A DNA stretch of 64,000 nt, from positions 558,001 through 622,000 of the forward strand of contig NZ_JAHVHT010000001.1 of the NCBI RefSeq assembly GCF_019802125.1, in the 5' to 3' direction. The notes under the pieces were generated by a model. That model had not been told where the DNA came from, made no database searches, and saw only the letters and a program-made list of their open reading frames with translations. This document shows, in pieces, positions 62,060 to 64,000 of this stretch. Position numbers and translations under genes: made by a program. Numbering within the stretch: the stretch's first letter is position 1; the number at the start of each line of letters is the position of its first letter. This DNA is from Tateyamaria omphalii. Lineage in GTDB: Bacteria > Pseudomonadota > Alphaproteobacteria > Rhodobacterales > Rhodobacteraceae.

Positions 62060-63493
62060 ATGACGAGAAAGCTGGCACGGACTATTCTGAAATCGACGGC
62101 ATTGGCTTGGAGCTTCGCGGCGGTGACCAGCTTCGGTGCGACACAGTCGGCTGCCGATACGCTGGCCGACGCGATGGTCGGGGCCTATACGCACAGCGGC
62201 CTCTTGGAACAGAACCGCGCGCTCTTGCGTGCCGCGGACGAAGATGTGCCAATCGCACTGGCCGCGCTGCGCCCCATTCTCAACTGGTCCGCGAGCCTTT
62301 CGGAAGTGTTTGGCGACACGACGTCCGAGACAACCGGCGGCGTTGCGCGATCCATTGATACGACAACGGTTTCATTGGAGCTGACCGCCTCTTGGCAGGT
62401 TTACGATTTCGGCGCGGACAGGGCGCGGGTGGAGGCGCTGAAGGAAACGGTTCTCGCGACACGCGCGACACTTCTGAATGTTGAACAGGCTCTGCTTCTC
62501 CGCGCGGCGTCCGCATATTTCAACGTTGGACGACAGGAAAACTTCGTTGCGCTGAGCCGGAACAACCTGCGCCTCCTGCAGCAGGAACTGCGTGCCGCAA
62601 ATGACCGGTTCGAGGTGGGCGAGGTGACCAGGACCGACGTTTCGCTTGCCGAAGCTGCCGTGGCGCAGGCGCGCAGCAACCTCGCAGATGCGGAGCGGAA
62701 CCTGATCCAGGCGCAGGCAGAATACGCAAACGTGGTTGGCAGACAGCCGGGACGCCTGTCAGGCTTGCCCCCGCTGCCCAGCACCGAAACACGTATCGAA
62801 GCCGCACAATCGGTCGCCGTTCGAACCCACCCTGAAATGGAGACGGCGCGGCGGCAAGTCGCAGCGAACGAGTTGTTGGTTTCTGCCGCAGGCAAAGACA
62901 AGTTGCCTGTCCTGTCGCTCACCGGTCAGTTGAGCGTGGAAGAAGAGATTGATGGAATTGACAGTACGGAACGGGGCTCTGTCGGCCTAGAGCTGAGCGG
63001 GCCGATCTATCAGGGCGGCAGCCTGTCTGCTTTGCAGCGCCAGGCTATCGCCAACCGCGATGCTGCGCGTGGGAACTTGCACACTGTTCGGCATGATGTG
63101 CAGCAGGATGTTGTTAATGCCATTTCGGACTTCAATGCCGCCCGCGCAAGCCTGGCCGCATCCGAGCGCCAGATCCGGGCTGCCCGCGTTGCATTCCAGG
63201 GCGTGCGCGAAGAGGCGACCCTGGGCGCGCGAACAACGCTGGATGTGCTGGACGCAGAGCAGGACCTTTTGGATGCGGAAACGAACCGTATCTCGGCCCA
63301 GGCTGATCAGTACATCGCCGCCTATGCGGTGTTGGAGGCGATGGGCCTGCTGACGGCGCAAAGCCTGAAACTGCCGGTTCAGCTCTATGATCCGGCAGCC
63401 TACTACAACCTCGTTCAAAACGGTCCCGTCAAACGGTCGAAGCAGGGCCAACAACTGGACCGCGTTTTGCGTGCGCTGCAAGTAGACGATTAG
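62060..63493 (+). CDS. tolC: TolC-family outer-membrane efflux channel
   Basis: A 477-residue TolC protein that forms the outer-membrane duct for type I secretion and efflux. The signal peptide ends near ATQSAADTL. TolC repeats are visible: YTHSGLLEQNRALLRAADEDVPIALAALRP, GQLTG-like strands, the long coiled-coil helices (RFEVGEVTRTDVSLAEAAVAQARSNLADAERN) and the second repeat (ATLGARTTLDVLDAEQDLLDAE). ATG 62060 has GGGGCAGG upstream. It is complete and follows pcm. Confidence 0.93.
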   Translation: MTRKLARTILKSTALAWSFAAVTSFGATQSAADTLADAMVGAYTHSGLLEQNRALLRAADEDVPIALAALRPILNWSASLSEVFGDTTSETTGGVARSIDTTTVSLELTASWQVYDFGADRARVEALKETVLATRATLLNVEQALLLRAASAYFNVGRQENFVALSRNNLRLLQQELRAANDRFEVGEVTRTDVSLAEAAVAQARSNLADAERNLIQAQAEYANVVGRQPGRLSGLPPLPSTETRIEAAQSVAVRTHPEMETARRQVAANELLVSAAGKDKLPVLSLTGQLSVEEEIDGIDSTERGSVGLELSGPIYQGGSLSALQRQAIANRDAARGNLHTVRHDVQQDVVNAISDFNAARASLAASERQIRAARVAFQGVREEATLGARTTLDVLDAEQDLLDAETNRISAQADQYIAAYAVLEAMGLLTAQSLKLPVQLYDPAAYYNLVQNGPVKRSKQGQQLDRVLRALQVDD

Positions 63494-63567
63494 GATTTTC
63501 AGCACAGTATTGTGCGACTCTCGGCTGCGAGGTACAGTTTGGCCGAGGCTGAGAGTGGTACAGAAAC

Positions 63568-64000
63568 ATGTCTGATCCAATGACCAACACTGAGGTGGAG
63601 GACGTTTTGGCGTCCATTCGCCGTTTGGTGTCTGACGATAACCGTCTGGAACCGGAACAAAACAAGCCTGCACCGACGGACCGTTTGGTGCTGACTCCCG
63701 CCTTGCGGGTGATGGAAGACGACGATCTGAATACGGAAGAACCGGTTGCAACGACGCCGGTGGAGGATCCGCTCGACGCAGTCGAAGCGCTCGACGCCGC
63801 GTCAGACGACGAACCGACCGAAGTGGCATCGGCGGCGCCCCAGACGGAAGACATCGCCGATACCGATCACGCGACTGGCGAAATACAGGATATCCCGGCA
63901 GATGATGACGTTGCGGGTGCCAACGAGGGCGAAAACCCAATCACGTTGGACAAAGTGGACCTGGACCAGGACACATTGATGTCCATTCAGGATGCGTTTT
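63568..64000 (+). CDS. acidic DUF2497/PopZ-like protein (3' end outside window)
   Basis: The frame is open from ATG 63568 to the window edge (144 residues visible). The N-terminal EVEDVLASIRRLVSDD resembles the conserved helix of DUF2497 proteins, which include polar organiser PopZ and a homologue commonly placed before valS in Rhodobacterales. The rest is Asp/Glu/Pro-rich and probably disordered, as in PopZ. The visible end (LDQDTLMSIQDAF) may begin the C-terminal region. The gene follows tolC after a short gap with a weak inverted repeat. Family assignment is tentative. Confidence 0.6.
   Translation, partial: MSDPMTNTEVEDVLASIRRLVSDDNRLEPEQNKPAPTDRLVLTPALRVMEDDDLNTEEPVATTPVEDPLDAVEALDAASDDEPTEVASAAPQTEDIADTDHATGEIQDIPADDDVAGANEGENPITLDKVDLDQDTLMSIQDAF

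Noticed and set aside
63517-63556. ACTCTC/GAGAGT inverted repeat between tolC and the DUF2497-like gene
   Set aside because: Short arms with a 28-nt gap; could be chance.
1-64000. CRISPR arrays, insertion sequences, prophage genes
   Set aside because: No regularly spaced repeats, transposase or phage structural genes beyond the T6SS were recognised.

Overview
The window reads as chromosomal DNA of a marine alphaproteobacterium of the Rhodobacterales (Roseobacter-like). It is GC-rich, with frequent 4-bp ATGA/GTGA gene overlaps. The pcm-tolC-(DUF2497-like) order at the right end, the imp-type type VI secretion locus and the ArsJ-type arsenic operon all fit that group. The assignment is inferred from gene content; no rRNA or complete phylogenetic marker is present. 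No insertion sequence, prophage or CRISPR array was seen.

Layout. (1) 1-6705: a galactoside catabolic operon. It holds a GH36 alpha-galactosidase (cut by the window edge), an SDR sugar dehydrogenase, KDGal kinase, KDPGal aldolase, an SMP-30 lactonase and a GH42 beta-galactosidase. Together they form a De Ley-Doudoroff galactose route; the galactonate dehydratase is not in view. (2) 6736-9850: an arsenic operon with a perfect 14-bp-arm palindrome, an ArsR-ArsC fusion, an arsenate-dedicated GAPDH and the ArsJ exporter. (3) 9819-11461 (-): a TIM-barrel isomerase and a 3-hydroxyacid dehydrogenase of the tetronate/threonate type. (4) 11557-21733: a redox and signalling region. It carries a Tat-exported molybdenum hydroxylase (IorB/IorA-like), a flavodoxin-like protein, a zinc alcohol dehydrogenase, a lipoprotein cytochrome c, a cNMP-binding-like protein without HTH, a site-2 protease with CBS domains, a hybrid histidine kinase, an OmpR-type regulator and a Crp/Fnr regulator without Fe-S cysteines. 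Four TTGA-N6-TCAA boxes lie in its promoters and suggest a local Crp/Fnr regulon.

(5) 21951-49832: a type VI secretion system in two divergent arms. The minus arm holds clpV, hcp and an effector/accessory module: DUF2169, a PAAR-like DUF4150 protein with a nuclease-like C-terminus, a DUF3396-like putative immunity protein, a small tip-like protein, a condensing-enzyme-like protein without catalytic Cys, and two unknowns. The plus arm holds tssA, tssB, tssC, a second tssC-like gene, tagJ, tssE, tssF, tssG, an FHA-like gene, tssK, tssL with an OmpA domain, tssM and tagF, in the Rhizobium impA-M order. No vgrG, tssJ or PpkA-type kinase is present. The FHA and PP2C domains look catalytically or ligand-binding dead, which suggests decay or repurposing of threonine-phosphorylation control.

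(6) 49878-50990: a polysaccharide-export lipoprotein, followed by a 777-bp stretch with a compound stem-loop and a possible gene remnant. (7) 51768-60652 (-): a peptide ABC transporter, a gamma-glutamyltransferase-like enzyme, a DUF1028 protein and a GntR/FCD regulator, probably for uptake and hydrolysis of gamma-glutamyl peptides. (8) 61121-64000: tRNA-Cys, pcm, tolC and the start of an acidic DUF2497-like protein.

The most interesting material is the type VI locus: a paired sheath protein that lacks the ClpV-recognition helix, degenerate phospho-signalling domains, and uncharacterised effector-module proteins.
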